A DNA stretch of 64,000 nucleotides from Buttiauxella agrestis ATCC 33320 (GTDB lineage: Bacteria > Pseudomonadota > Gammaproteobacteria > Enterobacterales > Enterobacteriaceae): assembly GCA_024169445.1 (NCBI GenBank), contig JALKFA010000001.1, positions 2,294,001 to 2,358,000 of the forward strand. The letters are read 5' to 3'. Of this stretch, positions 31,972-42,354 are shown piece after piece; position 1 is the first letter of the stretch; each line of letters opens with the position of its first letter. The notes under the pieces are model-generated. The model worked only from the letters and a program-made list of their open reading frames with translations, was not told the origin of the DNA and searched no databases. The translations under genes were made by a program, and so were the position numbers.

Positions 31972-33348
31972 TTACAGAATAATGCTGCCTACCAGAGCGA
32001 ACAGGAAGGCGATAGTTCCGATCAGCGTTTCCATCACGGTCCAGGTTTTCAGGGTAGTTTTCTCGTCCATTTCCAGGAAACGTCCAACCAACCAGAAGCC
32101 AGAGTCGTTCACGTGAGACAGTACGGTCGCACCACCCGCAATGGCCACCACGATGAAGCACAGGTCGAACTGGCTCAGGCCTGGTGTAACGGCAACCATT
32201 GGGGAAATCAGTGCGGCGGTCGTGGTCAGAGCAACCGTTGCAGAACCTTGCGCCACACGCAGAGCGGTAGAGATAACGAACGCGGCAACAATTACTGGCA
32301 TGCCTGTATCGGACAGAACACCCGCCAACGCATCACCAATGCCACTGGCACGCAGAACGCCACCGAACATACCACCCGCACCGGTCACCAAAATGATGCC
32401 ACAGATTGGGCCGAGGGCACCGTCACACACTTTTTCCAGATGCTGGCGGCTATGGCGGCCACTAAACACGGCAAGTGAGAAGAAGACGGTAATCAACAGT
32501 GCGATAGGGGTTTTACCCAACATTCGCAGCAGTTGAACCACGGTGTTATCGCCACTAACCCAACCGAGTACGGTTGCGGTGTTCAGGCCGGTATCGAGGA
32601 AAATCAGTACCAGCGGCAACAACAGAATCGATAATACAGTGCTAAATGCCGGTGGCTGGTGGTTTGGATCCGCTTCAACGCTGCCGAGGAAAGAAGAAGG
32701 CAGTGGAACTTCGAATTTTTTACCAGCGTACTGACCAAACAGATACGCGCCGAGATACCAGGTCGGAATGGCGATAACCAGGCCTACAATCACCAGCAGG
32801 CCGATGTTTGCACCCAGTAATTCACTGGCAGCAACCGGGCCTGGATGAGGCGGCAGCAGGGCGTGCATGACTGCAAACGCACCGGCAGCAGGTAACGCAT
32901 ATTTCAGCGTAGAACCACCGAATTGTTTTGCCACGCTGAAGATAATCGGCAGCATGACGACCAGGCCCGCATCAAAGAAGATTGGGAAGCCGAACAGTAA
33001 CGATGCCACACCGAGCGCCAGTGGAGCACGATGAGAGCCAAACTTACCGACCAGCGTGTCGGCAAGTACTTTTGCCCCGCCGGAGATTTCAAGCAAGCGG
33101 CCAATCATTGCGCCGAGACCAACCAGCAGTGCAACACCTGCCAGTGTGCTACCAAAACCGCCCAAAATAGTTGGGACAATTTTATCGAACGGCACACCGG
33201 TAACCAGCGCGACAACGACACTCACAAGGGTTAAAGCTAAGAAAGCATGCACTTTGAAACGCATGATAAGAATAAGTAGGAGTACAACTGCACAGGCTGC
33301 GATCCCTAGCAGGCTTCCTGCACCGAGATGTGTTGTTATTTCGGTCAT
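31972..33348 (-). CDS. Gluconate:H+ symporter, GntP family (GntT-like)
   Basis: ATG 33348 starts MTEITTHLGAGSLLGIAACA; the frame extends further but upstream residues are not family-like. The 458-residue protein has about 12-14 helices with LALGVASLLFGFPIFFDAGL and LPPHPGPVAASELLGANIGL, hallmarks of GntT/GntU/GntP/IdnT. It imports gluconate (or a related sugar acid) for the Entner-Doudoroff route. Two GntR-type operators lie 64-93 bp upstream. E. coli has no permease between rnk and rna, so this is a lineage insertion or relocation. The paralogue name (gntT, gntU, gntP) is not certain. Confidence 0.9.
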   Translation of the reverse strand: MTEITTHLGAGSLLGIAACAVVLLLILIMRFKVHAFLALTLVSVVVALVTGVPFDKIVPTILGGFGSTLAGVALLVGLGAMIGRLLEISGGAKVLADTLVGKFGSHRAPLALGVASLLFGFPIFFDAGLVVMLPIIFSVAKQFGGSTLKYALPAAGAFAVMHALLPPHPGPVAASELLGANIGLLVIVGLVIAIPTWYLGAYLFGQYAGKKFEVPLPSSFLGSVEADPNHQPPAFSTVLSILLLPLVLIFLDTGLNTATVLGWVSGDNTVVQLLRMLGKTPIALLITVFFSLAVFSGRHSRQHLEKVCDGALGPICGIILVTGAGGMFGGVLRASGIGDALAGVLSDTGMPVIVAAFVISTALRVAQGSATVALTTTAALISPMVAVTPGLSQFDLCFIVVAIAGGATVLSHVNDSGFWLVGRFLEMDEKTTLKTWTVMETLIGTIAFLFALVGSIIL

Positions 33349-33411
33349 TTGTTTGTTCCTCTGCGCCGAATTTATAGGTGAAAAATGCGACAAACATAAT
33401 TCACCAGATTT

Positions 33412-33441
33412 CTGATACCGGTAACATGATACTGGTAACAT
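33412..33441. promoter_or_regulatory. Tandem GntR operators
   Basis: CTGATACCGGTAACAT (33412-33427) and ATGATACTGGTAACAT (33426-33441) each match 14 of 16 positions of the known E. coli GntR operator ATGTTACCGGTAACAT and overlap by 2 bp. They lie upstream of the permease, so gluconate would relieve GntR repression. Confidence 0.82.
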
Positions 33442-33639
33442 TAGCTGTTCGGGAATGGGCTGCCTGATGTTTATTGGCATTTTGGGAGCAAGCTCAAACA
33501 TTCCAAATAAACCCTTACTAAGTCTGATGGAACAATTGCTGACCGTAAATAAACCTGCCTGGTGAGAAAATTGAATTACGCTGTATATGCACCTTTCAAT
33601 TGGGCAACTCGCACGACCATCACCTGACCAGGAGATATC

Positions 33640-34470
33640 ATGAGCCATTACGACAAACTCAAGTTAAAGGACGGTAGTTCTCTTTATTTTAAGGATTGGG
33701 GGGAAGGACAACCGGTAGTTTTCAGCCATGGCTGGCCGTTAACCGCAGATGCGTTTGAAGATCAGATGTTTTTCCTCGGGCAAAAAGGATTCCGGGTGAT
33801 CGCTCACGACCGGCGTGGGCATGGTCGCTCATCACAATCCTGGGAAGGCAATCATATGGATCAATATGCTGACGATCTGGAGGAATTGACTGCGCATTTA
33901 AATCTCAAAGATGCGATTCATGTCGGTCATTCCACTGGCGGAGGTGAAGTGGCGCGTTACATTGGCCGCCACGGTACTAGCCGCGTGGCAAAAGCCGTAC
34001 TGATTAGCGCAGTGCCGCCGATCATGGTGAAAACGGATTTCAACCCTGATGGCGTACCCATTGATGTGTTTGATGGAATTCGTGAAGGTGTGCGCGTCAA
34101 CCGGGCAGATTTTTTCAAAGAGCTGACCATGGCGTTTTATGGCTATAACCGTCCTGGGGCGAAAATCTCGGAAGGCGTCAGGGAGAGTTTTGTTGAACAG
34201 GGGATGCAGGGGGGAATTAAGGCGCTCTACGATTGTATTAAAGCGTTTTCTGAAACCGACCTGCGAGAAGACCTGAAGAAAATGACTATTCCAACGCTAG
34301 TTATTCATGGCGATGATGATCAGATTGTCCCGTTTGAAACCTGCGGTAAAGTCACGGCGGCAACGTTGCCGGATTCGACATTCAAAATATACCAGGGTGG
34401 ATCGCACGGCATTTGTACCACCGAGAAAGACCGGGTAAATGCAGATTTACTGGAGTTCTTGAAAGGGTAA
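33640..34470 (+). CDS. Alpha/beta hydrolase, cofactor-free haloperoxidase/arylesterase type
   Basis: The 276-residue enzyme has oxyanion region [16 protein letters not shown] and the nucleophile elbow [17 protein letters not shown] with Ser98. The acid Asp lies in [16 protein letters not shown] and the His in [29 protein letters not shown] is specific to the non-haem chloroperoxidase/perhydrolase clade. These enzymes hydrolyse esters and form peracids in vitro; the physiological substrate is unknown. It diverges from the gluconate permease and ends before a 49-residue gene on the other strand. GGAG precedes the ATG. Confidence 0.9.
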   Translation: MSHYDKLKLKDGSSLYFKDWGEGQPVVFSHGWPLTADAFEDQMFFLGQKGFRVIAHDRRGHGRSSQSWEGNHMDQYADDLEELTAHLNLKDAIHVGHSTGGGEVARYIGRHGTSRVAKAVLISAVPPIMVKTDFNPDGVPIDVFDGIREGVRVNRADFFKELTMAFYGYNRPGAKISEGVRESFVEQGMQGGIKALYDCIKAFSETDLREDLKKMTIPTLVIHGDDDQIVPFETCGKVTAATLPDSTFKIYQGGSHGICTTEKDRVNADLLEFLKG

Positions 34471-34514
34471 CCTTCAGGCGGGTGAACCCTGCGTCACCCG
34501 CCAATTTAACAACC

Positions 34515-34664
34515 TCATTTCCTGGCAACCGGCAACATAATCTCTTTTAAGATTTCGTAGCGCTGTTGCGGGGAAAGCCAAATCAAACCTAACAATTTTT
34601 GCGCCTGGCCTTCGCGCTCAAACTGGTCTTTCAACTGCATTAAAAAGCGTTTCGTGGTGTTCAT
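34515..34664 (-). CDS. Small conserved-looking protein of unknown function (49 aa)
   Basis: Reverse-strand ATG 34664 with a perfect GGAGGT ribosome site 6 bp upstream encodes MNTTKRFLMQLKDQFEREGQ, then AQKLLGLIWLSPQQRYEILK and EIMLPVARK. It is an amphipathic, positively charged helical protein. The strong ribosome site and codon pattern support a real gene. It lies between the hydrolase and rna. No family can be named. Confidence 0.6.
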   Translation of the reverse strand: MNTTKRFLMQLKDQFEREGQAQKLLGLIWLSPQQRYEILKEIMLPVARK

Positions 34665-34765
34665 AATGACCTCCGTATTTGATACGCAAATCATATGGTG
34701 GAAAATACGGAACTAATAGTGAACTGATTATTTTTTGTCTTCAGTGTTTATGGCCGTTTAATCCT

Positions 34766-35569
34766 CTAATACCCAACGGCATCCAGACGGAACTGTTTTG
34801 CACAGTTGCCTGAATTTCTTTGTGTGGCGAATGACCCTTCATTTAACGGGCTGTTAATTTTCCCGGCATCCAGCGAGATTTGCATTTCTGTCAGATAAGC
34901 CGGATTACCGTTACAGGTCAGTTTGACCGCTTTCACCGCTTCACTTCCCCAGCTTTTTTCCAGCGCCTTATTGAACGCTTTACGGGTGACGTCTTTACCG
35001 TAATTTTCCGCAAGGAAGGTGCCAAATGCACTCTGTTTAAACTCGTTATTCAGACGAACCATGGTGCCGAAGTAGGCGTTGGGATTAAAACCAAAGCACG
35101 CGCCGTGTTTAGCGAATTCATAGCGCTCAAGGCAAGACTGGCCGCCAGCACCGGGCATCACGCCTGCGAGTTTGCTGGCGATGTCTGCGGATAACTCAGG
35201 CGCAGGTGCCTGGCATTTTTGCGAGCCGCGAGCTTCCGCCATGTTTGGCACCGGGCGGGTAGAGCAGCCGTAACGCATCCAGCGTTTTTCATCCACACCG
35301 CGTGAGGCTACAGATTTCGGCAATCCAGGCCACAGCCCGTGGACCGTCAAAAATGCACGTTTGTCGTCCAGTTCCTGCTGGGTTTTACATTCAGCAGGTT
35401 CGTTGCGATTGCGCTCGTGCATGCTCTGACAAAAACCGGTTTGCCAGGAAAGGGCCAGCACGTAGCGCTCGAAATCGCCATATTGTTTGGGTTGCAGATC
35501 TTCTGCCAGGGCGGCGGAGTGAGTGGCGCAAGCGAGGGTTAACAGGGCGGTCTGGCAAAGGAATTTCAT
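34766..35569 (-). CDS. rna: Ribonuclease I (periplasmic RNase T2 family)
   Basis: The 267-residue precursor has a signal peptide (MKFLCQTALLTLACATHSAALA). It carries both T2 active-site blocks: CAS I FLTVHGLWPGLPKSV with its His and CAS II YEFAKHGACFGFNPNAYFG with the second His. The eight Cys are placed as in E. coli RNase I. It degrades RNA entering the periplasm. It is followed on the chromosome by the cit operon. Confidence 0.97.
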   Translation of the reverse strand: MKFLCQTALLTLACATHSAALAEDLQPKQYGDFERYVLALSWQTGFCQSMHERNRNEPAECKTQQELDDKRAFLTVHGLWPGLPKSVASRGVDEKRWMRYGCSTRPVPNMAEARGSQKCQAPAPELSADIASKLAGVMPGAGGQSCLERYEFAKHGACFGFNPNAYFGTMVRLNNEFKQSAFGTFLAENYGKDVTRKAFNKALEKSWGSEAVKAVKLTCNGNPAYLTEMQISLDAGKINSPLNEGSFATQRNSGNCAKQFRLDAVGY

Positions 35570-35611
35570 GCCTTTCTCATTCAGTTAGATGATAATTCCT
35601 TATTTAATCAT

Positions 35612-35638
35612 AAAAAAAGCGCCTCAGAGAGACGCTTT
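35612..35638 (-). terminator. Terminator at the end of the cit operon
   Basis: AAAGCG and CGCTTT frame a GA-rich inner stem. Reading on the reverse strand the hairpin is followed by a T-run (seven T). It lies 20 bp beyond the citT stop codon. Confidence 0.85.
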
Positions 35639-35657
35639 GTCCGCAATATGAAAGCCG

Positions 35658-37121
35658 TTAACTCCACAGCGCCAGAATCGGCCAGCCGACACATAGCAAC
35701 ATGGTGATATAAATCACGCCGAAAATCGCACCCAGGCGCCAGTAGTCTTTCGACTTCACATAGCCGCAGCCGTAAATAATCACGCCAGGGCCGGTGGCGT
35801 AAGGTGTCAGGCAGCCCATGATACCAATCGACAGCACCAGCAAAATACACAAGTGTTCCATTGGCACGCCGGGAATTCCTTTACCCACCGCCAGAATCAC
35901 CGGCAGCATAGTCGCGGTGTGCGCCGACAGGCTGGCAAACAGGTAATGCGCGAAGTAGAACACCAATACCAGCACGATAACCGTAGTATTGGCGGAGAAA
36001 CCCTCCAGATGGCTACTCATGGTATTGGCGAACCAGTCGATAAAACCGGAACGGGTCAGGCCGCTGGCCATCACTACCAGAGTTGCCAGGTTAACTAAGG
36101 TGTTCCACGCACTGTTATATTTGGTGATGTCTTTCCACGGCACCACGTGCAGCGCCAGCATCAGCGATACCGCCAGCAAACCTACCGCTGTTGCATCAAT
36201 CACCTCGCCGCCAAACACCCACAACCCCAGGCTTAATAGCACCAGGCCAATCAGGGTGATCTCTTTGCGGCTGAGTTTGCCCATCTCTTGCAGCGCGTCT
36301 TTCGCCCAGCCGGAGACTTCCTCGCTGTGGGTGATTTCAGGTTTATAGAGGACGTAAGACAGCCATGGCGCGACGATCAGCAGAATAATCCCCACCGGCA
36401 GGAAGCTCAAAAACCACTGCATCCAGCTAATTTGAATACCGGCAATTTTGCTGACGAACTCAAGGCCGAGCACGTTGGGAGCCGCACCGGTGATGAACAT
36501 CGACGAACTGAGGCTGGTACTGATCACCATCATCCACATCAAATAACTGCCGATGCGGCGCGAAGAAGGGTCGTTAGGGAATGACTGGAATAATGGCGGC
36601 AGGTTTTTGATTACCGGGAACACGGTGCCGCCGGTGCGGGCGGTGTTTGACGGGGTAAATGGTGCCAGCAGAATATCAATAATCACGATGGCGTAGCCGA
36701 GAGTCAGCGTGCGCTTGCCCATGAATTTCACCATAATCAGCGCGATACGGCGACCCAGGCCGGTGACTTCATAGCCCAGCGCGAAGATAAACGCGCCGAA
36801 TACCAGCCAGACGGTGGTACTGGAGAACCCTGCCAGCCCCCATTTCAACGCCTGCTTGCCCGCGTCAAAAGCTGGGTCGGCTAACTCTTTGGCGTCAAAC
36901 AGCAGGTAATCGCTGCCGATCACGCAAATCGTCACGGCGATAAAGCTGATCGCGGTGGCCGGGATCGGTTCGAGGATCATGCCGACGATCATCGCGACAA
37001 ATACCGCGAAGTAATGCCATGCCTGCGGCGGCATGCCATCGGGCACGGGAATGAGCAGCATGATGGCCATGACGACCAGCGGTGCCAGCAACTTCCATAT
37101 TTTATCTTTTGAAACAGACAT
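35658..37121 (-). CDS. citT: Citrate:succinate antiporter
   Basis: This 487-residue DASS (divalent anion:Na+) family inner-membrane protein begins MSVSKDKIWKLLAPLVVMAI. Family motifs include PFTPSNTARTGGTVFPVIKN, the conserved substrate loop. It exchanges extracellular citrate for the succinate made by citrate fermentation under anoxia. It is the last gene of citCDEFXGT, 35 bp after citG. Confidence 0.97.
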   Translation of the reverse strand: MSVSKDKIWKLLAPLVVMAIMLLIPVPDGMPPQAWHYFAVFVAMIVGMILEPIPATAISFIAVTICVIGSDYLLFDAKELADPAFDAGKQALKWGLAGFSSTTVWLVFGAFIFALGYEVTGLGRRIALIMVKFMGKRTLTLGYAIVIIDILLAPFTPSNTARTGGTVFPVIKNLPPLFQSFPNDPSSRRIGSYLMWMMVISTSLSSSMFITGAAPNVLGLEFVSKIAGIQISWMQWFLSFLPVGIILLIVAPWLSYVLYKPEITHSEEVSGWAKDALQEMGKLSRKEITLIGLVLLSLGLWVFGGEVIDATAVGLLAVSLMLALHVVPWKDITKYNSAWNTLVNLATLVVMASGLTRSGFIDWFANTMSSHLEGFSANTTVIVLVLVFYFAHYLFASLSAHTATMLPVILAVGKGIPGVPMEHLCILLVLSIGIMGCLTPYATGPGVIIYGCGYVKSKDYWRLGAIFGVIYITMLLCVGWPILALWS

Positions 37122-37156
37122 AACTGATTCTCCAGTAAGGATTATTCCGATTGATG

Positions 37157-38044
37157 CTAAGGGTGATATTGCGAAATTTGGGCTAACAACCAGGTGATAA
37201 TCAGCAGGTCGGCGCTACCGCCGGGGCTGAGGTTGCGTGCAATACAGGCGTGGTCGAACTCTTGCAGATGGCGAAGATCTGCGGGCTTACGGATACCGCC
37301 GTTAGCGAGCAAGGTGCGGGCGTATTCCTGCAACCAGTTCAGGCCAGCCATGCCCCCGCGAGAGGCCACATTGGTATCGCCGTTGTGCGCCATCAGCAGC
37401 AGTAAAGTGTCGAGCAGCGCCAGTTCCGGATCGGTTGCCTGCGTAAGAAGCGCGTGGTAATGCGGCAGCGCCATATTTATCACCAACGGATAACCCGCTT
37501 CGGCTTCACCGCGCGCACCGGTTAAGCCGAGTTGCCGGAAAAGCCGTTGCCCGGCGGTTTGCTGGTGGTTGTTGTGGTGCAATTCCCGCTCGGTTATCCC
37601 ATGGCAAAAAGCGGCTACGGTCTGGCAAATTGCCATCGGCGTAATGGCGCGTTGTTGCTGATGCAGGCGACCAATCGCGGCACACAGTAAGCCGAGTGAA
37701 AAAATGCTGCCTTTATGGGTGTTAACGCCTTCTGTTGCGCGAAACATTGCGGCTTCACAGGCGATGCCGATAGGGCGTAAATTTTGCAGAACCTCGCATT
37801 CAGGCAATGCTGCGGTGCTGGCACCCAGTTGAATGAAGCGCGGGAAATATGGGCGTATCGCCGCCGCACTTTGCTGAAAATCCTCCAGCGCCATATCTTT
37901 ATGTGCGCCACAGTTATTGCGGTCGACCAGGCCTGGTTTGGGCGTTAAGTTCACCTCCGCGAGTAACGCGCGGAAAGCCAGTTCGCTGTAATGCGCAACA
38001 ATCGTTTCCGACACTTCAGCGCGGGGTTGCGTCATCTGCATCAT
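37157..38044 (-). CDS. citG: 2-(5''-triphosphoribosyl)-3'-dephospho-CoA synthase
   Basis: Start ATG 38044 (GGAG 10 bp upstream) gives 295 residues and overlaps the end of citX by 29 bp; longer frames add non-homologous sequence. Conserved blocks: [59 protein letters not shown] and [16 protein letters not shown]. It makes the prosthetic-group precursor from ATP and dephospho-CoA for the citrate lyase acyl carrier protein. Confidence 0.95.
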   Translation of the reverse strand: MMQMTQPRAEVSETIVAHYSELAFRALLAEVNLTPKPGLVDRNNCGAHKDMALEDFQQSAAAIRPYFPRFIQLGASTAALPECEVLQNLRPIGIACEAAMFRATEGVNTHKGSIFSLGLLCAAIGRLHQQQRAITPMAICQTVAAFCHGITERELHHNNHQQTAGQRLFRQLGLTGARGEAEAGYPLVINMALPHYHALLTQATDPELALLDTLLLLMAHNGDTNVASRGGMAGLNWLQEYARTLLANGGIRKPADLRHLQEFDHACIARNLSPGGSADLLIITWLLAQISQYHP

Positions 38045-38567
38045 TGAGCAGCGTCTCCATACGAGCGAGCAGTTCAGCAAGCGGATGCGCTTGTTCACGG
38101 GCGCAAACAGCGGCGGTTTGTTCGCATAACAGGCAGCGGCGGGCGGGGAGCGAAAAGTCACTGCGCGAGAGAATTTGCCCTTGCGGTGTCAGCACGTCAA
38201 AGTCCCACAGGCGGCCAAGAGGATGGTTTTGCTCAAGCTCAATGGCGGCTTGTTTCACCGCGGCAGGCTGGGCGGCGATTGCCAGCAGAGCTTCCGGGCC
38301 AGTCGCCAGCGCCAGGCAGCTCTGTTTTTTGATTTCCCAGCCTGAGCGCTCTGCTAACTGGCGAAACGCTCTGAGGCCGTGGTTAAAAATACGCCGCGTC
38401 AGTTCGCTGTCTTTGACTGAACCAGGGGCGACAACGGTGAAAGAAACCAGGGTGACGGCGTGGCGTGCAAGCCACTCCTGTTGCCTTTTTTGGCGCGCAT
38501 CCCGGCTGGCAAGTAGCTCTGGCACAGTGACTTTGGCGTGCGTCGCAGATGAGAGATACATCGGCAT
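38016..38567 (-). CDS. citX: Apo-citrate lyase phosphoribosyl-dephospho-CoA transferase
   Basis: The 183-residue protein reads [40 protein letters not shown] and [20 protein letters not shown], then the Cys-rich [20 protein letters not shown] end typical of CitX. It transfers the triphosphoribosyl-dephospho-CoA group onto CitD. It lies 3 bp after citF and overlaps citG. Confidence 0.96.
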   Translation of the reverse strand: MPMYLSSATHAKVTVPELLASRDARQKRQQEWLARHAVTLVSFTVVAPGSVKDSELTRRIFNHGLRAFRQLAERSGWEIKKQSCLALATGPEALLAIAAQPAAVKQAAIELEQNHPLGRLWDFDVLTPQGQILSRSDFSLPARRCLLCEQTAAVCAREQAHPLAELLARMETLLNDADDATPR

Positions 38568-38570
38568 GAT

Positions 38571-40085
38571 TTACCCCTTCACCTGATGCACAACATCAAT
38601 CACCGAGCCATCGCGGTAACGCACCACGGCGATTACGCGGTCGGTAAATTCAATCGCTTTGGGGAAGCCGGTGAGGATTTGCGCCCGCTCGCGCAACCAC
38701 TCGATGGTGACGATTTTCATGCCGGCTTCTTTCAGGCGTTCTGCCAGTTCAGGGCGCGCAGGGTTGACGGCAATACCGTGATCGGTAACCAGAATATCGA
38801 CGCTGGAACCCGGTGTGATGCAGGTCAGGACGTTATCGACCAGCGTAGGGATTCGGCCACGCACCAGCGGGGCGACAATAATGGAAAGGGCGGCGGCAAC
38901 GGCGGTATCGCAATGCCCGCCGGAAGCGCCGCGCAACACGCCGTCGGAACCGGTCAGCACATTGACGTTAAATTGGGTATCGACTTCCAGCGCGCTCAAC
39001 ACCACCACATCCAGGCGGTCGACTGATGCGCCTTTCGAGCCCCAGTTGGCGTACTGATTGGCGCTGATTTCAATGTGATTAGGGTTACGAGCCAGCGATT
39101 CGGCGGCGGTGCGGTCAAAACTCTGCACATCGAGCAGTTTTTTAATCAGCCCCTTTTCATGCAGATCGACAATCGTTGCGGTGATGCCACCAAGGGCAAA
39201 GCCTGCATGAATGTTGCGGCTGCGCATTTTGTCTTCCAGAAAACGGGTCACCGCCAGTGAAGCGCCCCCGGTCCCGGTTTGCAGGGAAAAACCTTCTTTG
39301 AAGTAGCCGGAATTGACGACAACATCTGCCGCAGTACGTGCGATGAGCAATTCACGCGGGTTGGAGGTCATGCGTGTGGCATCGGCACCGATTTTGTCGG
39401 CATCGCCCACTTGCTCAACCTGTACGATCAAATCGACCTGATCCTGCATGATACTGGCGGGGTTGTGCGGGTAGGGTAGCAGCGCTTCGCTTAGCAACAC
39501 CACCTGACGGGCGTTTTCGGCATCGACTTTGGCGTAGCCCAGCGAACCGCAGCAGGCTTTGCCGGTGTAGCCATTAGCATTGCCGAATTCATCGCACGAT
39601 GGAACGCCAAGGAAAGCGACATCGATTTTTAGCTCGCCGCTTTTCACCAGTTGTACACGTCCGCCATGGGAGTGGATTTGCACCGGTTCTGCCAGCAGGC
39701 CACGTGAGATTTCTTCTGCCAGCGGGCCGCGCAAACCAGAGGTGTAAATACGCGTCACCACGTTATTGCGGATATGCTCGATTAATGGCGCATGGCAATC
39801 GCTCAGTGAACTTGAGGCCAGCGTCAGGTTTTTAAAGCCCATGCTGGCGATGGTCGCCATTACGCTGTTCAGCGTCAGGTCACCGCCACGAAACGCGTGG
39901 TGGAAGGAAATCGTCATACCGTCGTGCAGGCCTGAGCGGCGAATCGCCTCTTCCAGCGAATTACACAGCTTTTTGGTGCGCGGTTTTTGCGCCTGCAAAT
40001 TCAGTTTCGAGACATTCTTATAAGCCGGTAAATCGCTTTCACTGCGGCGACTCCAGGCGGCAATACGTTCTTGTTTCTGCGTCAT
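38571..40085 (-). CDS. citF: Citrate lyase alpha subunit (citrate:acetyl-ACP transferase)
   Basis: The 504-residue protein belongs to the CoA-transferase family I fold. Conserved: SFHHAFRGGDLTLNSVMATI, SHGGRVQLVKSGELKIDVAF, SLQTGTGGASLAVTRFLEDK. It exchanges acetyl for citryl on the CitD prosthetic thiol before cleavage by CitE. Length equals family norm. It follows citE with a 9-bp gap. Confidence 0.97.
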   Translation of the reverse strand: MTQKQERIAAWSRRSESDLPAYKNVSKLNLQAQKPRTKKLCNSLEEAIRRSGLHDGMTISFHHAFRGGDLTLNSVMATIASMGFKNLTLASSSLSDCHAPLIEHIRNNVVTRIYTSGLRGPLAEEISRGLLAEPVQIHSHGGRVQLVKSGELKIDVAFLGVPSCDEFGNANGYTGKACCGSLGYAKVDAENARQVVLLSEALLPYPHNPASIMQDQVDLIVQVEQVGDADKIGADATRMTSNPRELLIARTAADVVVNSGYFKEGFSLQTGTGGASLAVTRFLEDKMRSRNIHAGFALGGITATIVDLHEKGLIKKLLDVQSFDRTAAESLARNPNHIEISANQYANWGSKGASVDRLDVVVLSALEVDTQFNVNVLTGSDGVLRGASGGHCDTAVAAALSIIVAPLVRGRIPTLVDNVLTCITPGSSVDILVTDHGIAVNPARPELAERLKEAGMKIVTIEWLRERAQILTGFPKAIEFTDRVIAVVRYRDGSVIDVVHQVKG

Positions 40086-40094
40086 TTTTTTGCC

Positions 40095-40991
40095 TTATTC
40101 TTCACGAATGCCGGAAAGTGCGGCGCGAGATAACACCAGACGAGCACGTTCGATAACCGGGCTGTCGACCATTTTTCCGTTCAGCGACACCACGCCACGG
40201 CCTTCACGGGCGGAGGCTTCGGCGGCTTCCACCACTGCGTTGGCGTGATCGACTTCTTTTTGCGACGGGGCGTAGAGGTTGTGTAACAGCTCAATCTGGC
40301 GCGGGTTGATCAGCGATTTGCCGTCGAAACCCAGTTGTTTGATATGCGCCGCTTCGTGCAAAAATCCGGCTTCGTTATTGGCATCGGAATAGACGGTGTC
40401 GAAGGCCTGAATCCCCGCCGCGCGCGCGGCTTGCAGAATGGAACAACGGGCAAATAGCAGCTCGATACCTTCGGGGGAACGTTCGGTGCGCAAGTTGCGC
40501 ACATAATCTTCCGCACCCAGCGCGATGCCGATTAAGCGTGAGGATGAATGGGCTATCGCCACCGCCTGAGTGATGCCTTGCGGGGATTCAATGGCGGCCA
40601 GAATTCCGGTGCTGCCGGGTTCGCGGCCACATGCGGCTTCAATGCGCGCGATTTCACTTTCGGTATCAATGACGTCTTGTGCGGTGTCGGTTTTTGGCAG
40701 GCGCACAATGTCGGCACCGCCGCGCACCACGGCTTCCAGGTCGGCCACGCCATATTCGGAATCAAGTGGATTCACGCGCACGATGGTTTCCACATCCTGA
40801 TACAGCGGGTGTTGCAACGCGTGGAAAACCAGACGGCGGGCGGCGTCTTTTTCGCGCAGGATAACTGAGTCTTCCAGATCGAACATCAGCGCATCGGCCT
40901 GATAAATAAAGGCGTTGCTGACCATCGCCGCATTGGCACCCGGCACAAATAACATGCTGCGGCGGGTGCGGTTCTTTTGTTCCGGCGTCAT
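40095..40991 (-). CDS. citE: Citrate lyase beta subunit (citryl-ACP lyase)
   Basis: The start ATG 40991 overlaps the citD stop (ATGA) with GGGAG just upstream; a start at 41006 would lie inside citD. The 298-residue TIM-barrel enzyme has [40 protein letters not shown] with the Mg2+-ligand region, and [20 protein letters not shown]. It splits citryl-ACP to oxaloacetate and acetyl-ACP. Confidence 0.97.
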   Translation of the reverse strand: MTPEQKNRTRRSMLFVPGANAAMVSNAFIYQADALMFDLEDSVILREKDAARRLVFHALQHPLYQDVETIVRVNPLDSEYGVADLEAVVRGGADIVRLPKTDTAQDVIDTESEIARIEAACGREPGSTGILAAIESPQGITQAVAIAHSSSRLIGIALGAEDYVRNLRTERSPEGIELLFARCSILQAARAAGIQAFDTVYSDANNEAGFLHEAAHIKQLGFDGKSLINPRQIELLHNLYAPSQKEVDHANAVVEAAEASAREGRGVVSLNGKMVDSPVIERARLVLSRAALSGIREE

Positions 40992-41284
40992 AGGTTTTTC
41001 TCCCATGGCAAGGCGGTGATATCGCTTGCGCGAACCAGCAGGGTTTCCAGACGGGCGCGCAGAATGCAGTCCAGCGCGCCTTTGTCGTCAAGAATCAGTT
41101 GCACGCCTTTAACCTGATGGCGAGCGAGGATCTCCAGCACCGTGGCGCGTATGGCTTCGCCAAACTGTTTTTCAACGTTGCTGCTGATTTGCAGGTCGAT
41201 CTCTTGTGTATCGAGTGGTGCGATGCGGATCATCACATCGCCAGACTCCAGGGTGCCGGCAACGGCTGCATGAGTAATGTTCAT
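40988..41284 (-). CDS. citD: Citrate lyase acyl carrier protein (gamma subunit)
   Basis: The 98-residue protein begins [20 protein letters not shown], with Ser14 as attachment site for the phosphoribosyl-dephospho-CoA group. The C-terminal part ([20 protein letters not shown]) matches the family. Its start overlaps the citC stop, and its stop overlaps citE, so the three lyase subunit genes are translationally coupled. Confidence 0.97.
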   Translation of the reverse strand: MNITHAAVAGTLESGDVMIRIAPLDTQEIDLQISSNVEKQFGEAIRATVLEILARHQVKGVQLILDDKGALDCILRARLETLLVRASDITALPWEKNL

Positions 41285-42354
41285 TTTTCACCTGTTAATG
41301 TGGATTCCAGTTGCCCGCCCACGCTGTTTTGCGGGCGGGCAGCGAACATGCGTTCTAAGTAGTCGCGAGTGACTTCGGGAACCAGAATGTCGATGGCGGC
41401 AAAGTCTTTTTTCACCAGTAGCTTGCGTACCCACGAGGCGGAAATCGCCATGCCGTGATATTGCAGACGTTCAATTTCCACCAGTTCAATCGGCGGAGCG
41501 GGGAGCGATGGAGTTTCCAGCCAGTGGCGCATGTCTTTGTTGTAGGTGGCGGTGACTTCGCAATACGGTTCGGTACCGACGAAACGGTGGGTAATACCGA
41601 GTGCTGGGGCCAGATACTGACGGAAAATTTTCAGGTCGATTTCGGTGTGGCAATGGTTGAGCACGCCCTGTTCTTTGATGAAGTAACAAGGGAATGTCGC
41701 GCGGGAAATGATGTACTCGGAGCCGCGATGGACGGTGAGTTTTTTAATTTCGGCGGTGCCGGAACGCACCAGTGCCAGGCGGTCTTCGTACGGGAAGCGC
41801 GAGGTATCCTCTTTCACCAGGAAAACATGCAGCCAGTCGCACTGTTCTGCGGCTTTCTGAATTAAATAACGATGGCCGTGAGTAAAGGGATTGGCATTCA
41901 TCACGATGCAGCCAATTTTGCTGCCAGCCTGGCGCAGTGTGGTTAAATAACTGGCGTAACGTTGCAGGCGTGTGGCGCTATTTTCCATCAGTACCATCAT
42001 GCCTGGCACGCTGGTGATGGTGTAAAAACCACATTGCTTAAATAACGCTTCGTTCTGTGTTTTGGTGTAGATAAACAGGTGTGGGCATTGCCGTTCGTAG
42101 GCGAGATTAATTAATTCTGTTGCCAGGGTGAGCGCCAGCCCTTCACCGCGTACAGATTCGTCGATTGCCACGCATTTAATTATATTTCCAGCAATGCCTC
42201 CGCAGGCGATGAGCTTATCGTCGCGAGTGACCGTAATAAAGACTTCTACCGTCGTATCAATGCTCAGGTCATTTTCACGCAGGAAGTGCGTGATAGCGGA
42301 CATTTTTATATTTTCGGCGCGTTTAACCTGGGCGAACACGGTATTGCCAAACAT
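41281..42354 (-). CDS. citC: [Citrate [pro-3S]-lyase] ligase
   Basis: This 357-residue protein has an N-terminal acetyltransferase-like domain ([20 protein letters not shown]) and a C-terminal nucleotidylyl-transferase domain with [20 protein letters not shown], the HxGH motif. It uses ATP and acetate to acetylate the CitD thiol, activating the lyase. First gene of the operon, divergent from citA. Confidence 0.97.
   Translation of the reverse strand: MFGNTVFAQVKRAENIKMSAITHFLRENDLSIDTTVEVFITVTRDDKLIACGGIAGNIIKCVAIDESVRGEGLALTLATELINLAYERQCPHLFIYTKTQNEALFKQCGFYTITSVPGMMVLMENSATRLQRYASYLTTLRQAGSKIGCIVMNANPFTHGHRYLIQKAAEQCDWLHVFLVKEDTSRFPYEDRLALVRSGTAEIKKLTVHRGSEYIISRATFPCYFIKEQGVLNHCHTEIDLKIFRQYLAPALGITHRFVGTEPYCEVTATYNKDMRHWLETPSLPAPPIELVEIERLQYHGMAISASWVRKLLVKKDFAAIDILVPEVTRDYLERMFAARPQNSVGGQLESTLTGEK

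Noticed and set aside
32113-33415. Forward ORFs across the gluconate permease
   Set aside because: Shadow frames; the reverse strand encodes an intact GntP-family transporter.
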